From: Candidatus Bathyarchaeota archaeon
GTDB taxonomy: Archaea; Thermoproteota; Bathyarchaeia; TCS64
Reading direction: 5' to 3'
DNA length: 6,574 nt
Assembly (NCBI GenBank): GCA_013619005.1
Contig: JABXKY010000212.1
Coordinates: forward strand, 1-6,574
Below, in pieces: positions 6,394-6,574 of the stretch. The notes under the pieces are model-generated. The model was not told where the DNA came from, searched no databases, and saw only the letters and a program-made list of their open reading frames with translations. The translations under genes and the position numbers were made by a program. Numbering within the stretch: the stretch's first letter is position 1; each line of letters begins with the position of its first letter.

Positions 6394-6408
6394 AAAAAAG
6401 GTTTTTTT
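6394..6408. repeat. A6-GG-T7 inverted tract
   Basis: Six A, then GG, then seven T form a near-perfect inverted repeat in the 119-nt gap between the MBL gene and the 5S rRNA gene. It lies upstream of both predicted TATA boxes (6367-6373 minus, 6436-6442 plus), so it may mark the border of the two divergent promoters. Either strand could also read it as a T-tract terminator. Its role is unknown. Confidence 0.35.
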
Positions 6409-6435
6409 CCTGTGGAGTTTGTGTTTACCGATACG

Positions 6436-6442
6436 TTTAAAC
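6436..6442 (+). promoter_or_regulatory. TATA box of the 5S rRNA gene
   Basis: TTTAAAC, preceded by CGATACG as a possible BRE-like context, is centred 26 nt before the predicted 5' end of the 5S rRNA at 6465. The spacing is as expected for an archaeal promoter, so the 5S gene seems to be transcribed from its own start rather than as the tail of a 16S-23S operon. Confidence 0.6.
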
Positions 6443-6464
6443 AATATTGCTGTGGATGGTAGCT

Positions 6465-6574
6465 GGGTAACCGGCCAAAGGGCGTGGGACCCACCCGAAC
6501 CCATTCCGAACTCGGAAGTTAAACCACGCTCCGTTTGCGACATTAGTGATGTCTTCGGCTTCGCGAAATCGCGA
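6465..6574 (+). rRNA. 5S ribosomal RNA, 3' end cut off by the window
   Basis: The diagnostic loop B/C segment CCCATTCCGAACTCGGAAG (6500-6518), followed by TTAAACCACGC, is that of 5S rRNA. Helix II pairs GGGCGTGG (6480-6487) with CCACGCTC (6524-6531, one G-T wobble). Helix IV/V pairs TTTGCGA (6534-6540) with TCGCGAA (6561-6567). The 5' end is set at GGGTAACC, which should pair with a GGTTACC-like 3' strand just beyond the window. About 110 of an expected 120-odd nt are present. The stretch resembles Thermoplasma 5S rRNA as I remember it, with CCCATTCCGAACTC in common. The 5' end may be off by a few bases. Confidence 0.93.

Noticed and set aside
6249..6494. Minus-strand open frame of 81 codons
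   Set aside because: It runs through the 5S rRNA 5' part, its promoter and the start of the MBL gene in another frame, and has no family-like features.
6561..6574. Direct repeat of TCGCGA (spaced by two bases)
   Set aside because: The first copy is the closing strand of a 5S helix and the second belongs to the rRNA 3' part. There is no sign of a longer repeat or array.
1..6574. CRISPR array, tRNA, insertion sequence, toxin-antitoxin or defence genes
   Set aside because: I looked for regular repeats, tRNA arms, transposase motifs and defence domains and saw none. The window is densely packed with ordinary archaeal genes.

Overview
This window reads as chromosomal DNA from an archaeon, probably of the Thermoplasmata side of Euryarchaeota. 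Archaeal signs seen directly are A/T-rich TATA-like boxes about 25 nt upstream of several starts (leaderless-style promoters), T-tract transcription ends, a type II methionine aminopeptidase without the eukaryotic N-terminal extension, a DUF1512-type protein, and an archaeal-type 5S rRNA gene. The 5S gene seems to have its own promoter and resembles the Thermoplasma 5S as I remember it, which is the main reason for suggesting Thermoplasmata. That placement is an inference, not a search result.

Layout, left to right. Positions 1-1112 (minus) hold the N-terminal 370 residues of an FtsX/MacB-like ABC transporter permease that runs off the left edge. A divergent promoter region (1113-1238) follows. 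Next is a plus-strand pair: a DUF1512 membrane-anchored protein (1239-2357) and a two-helix membrane protein with a C-terminal zinc ribbon (2354-2785), joined by an ATGA start/stop overlap. This pair runs tail to tail into a minus-strand block: DUF1177 protein (4229-5164), UspA-like universal stress protein (3726-4187) and methionine aminopeptidase (2782-3675). The block appears to be broken into separate transcripts by internal TATA boxes and T-tracts. A 54-residue leucine-zipper-like protein (5264-5428, plus) sits divergent to the DUF1177 gene and convergent with a metallo-beta-lactamase-fold hydrolase (5431-6345, minus). The right edge carries a 5S rRNA gene (from about 6465), cut off by the window end.

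The genes do not form one obvious pathway. Map is housekeeping (N-terminal Met removal), UspA is a nucleotide-binding stress protein, the MBL protein is a generic metallohydrolase, and DUF1512 and DUF1177 are conserved families without an assigned role that I know of. I found no mobile element, CRISPR array, tRNA, defence island or clear new system. The most interesting parts are the translationally coupled DUF1512/zinc-ribbon pair, the leucine-zipper microprotein, the very tight gene packing (two stop codons interlocked in one CTAG) and the apparently solitary 5S gene.
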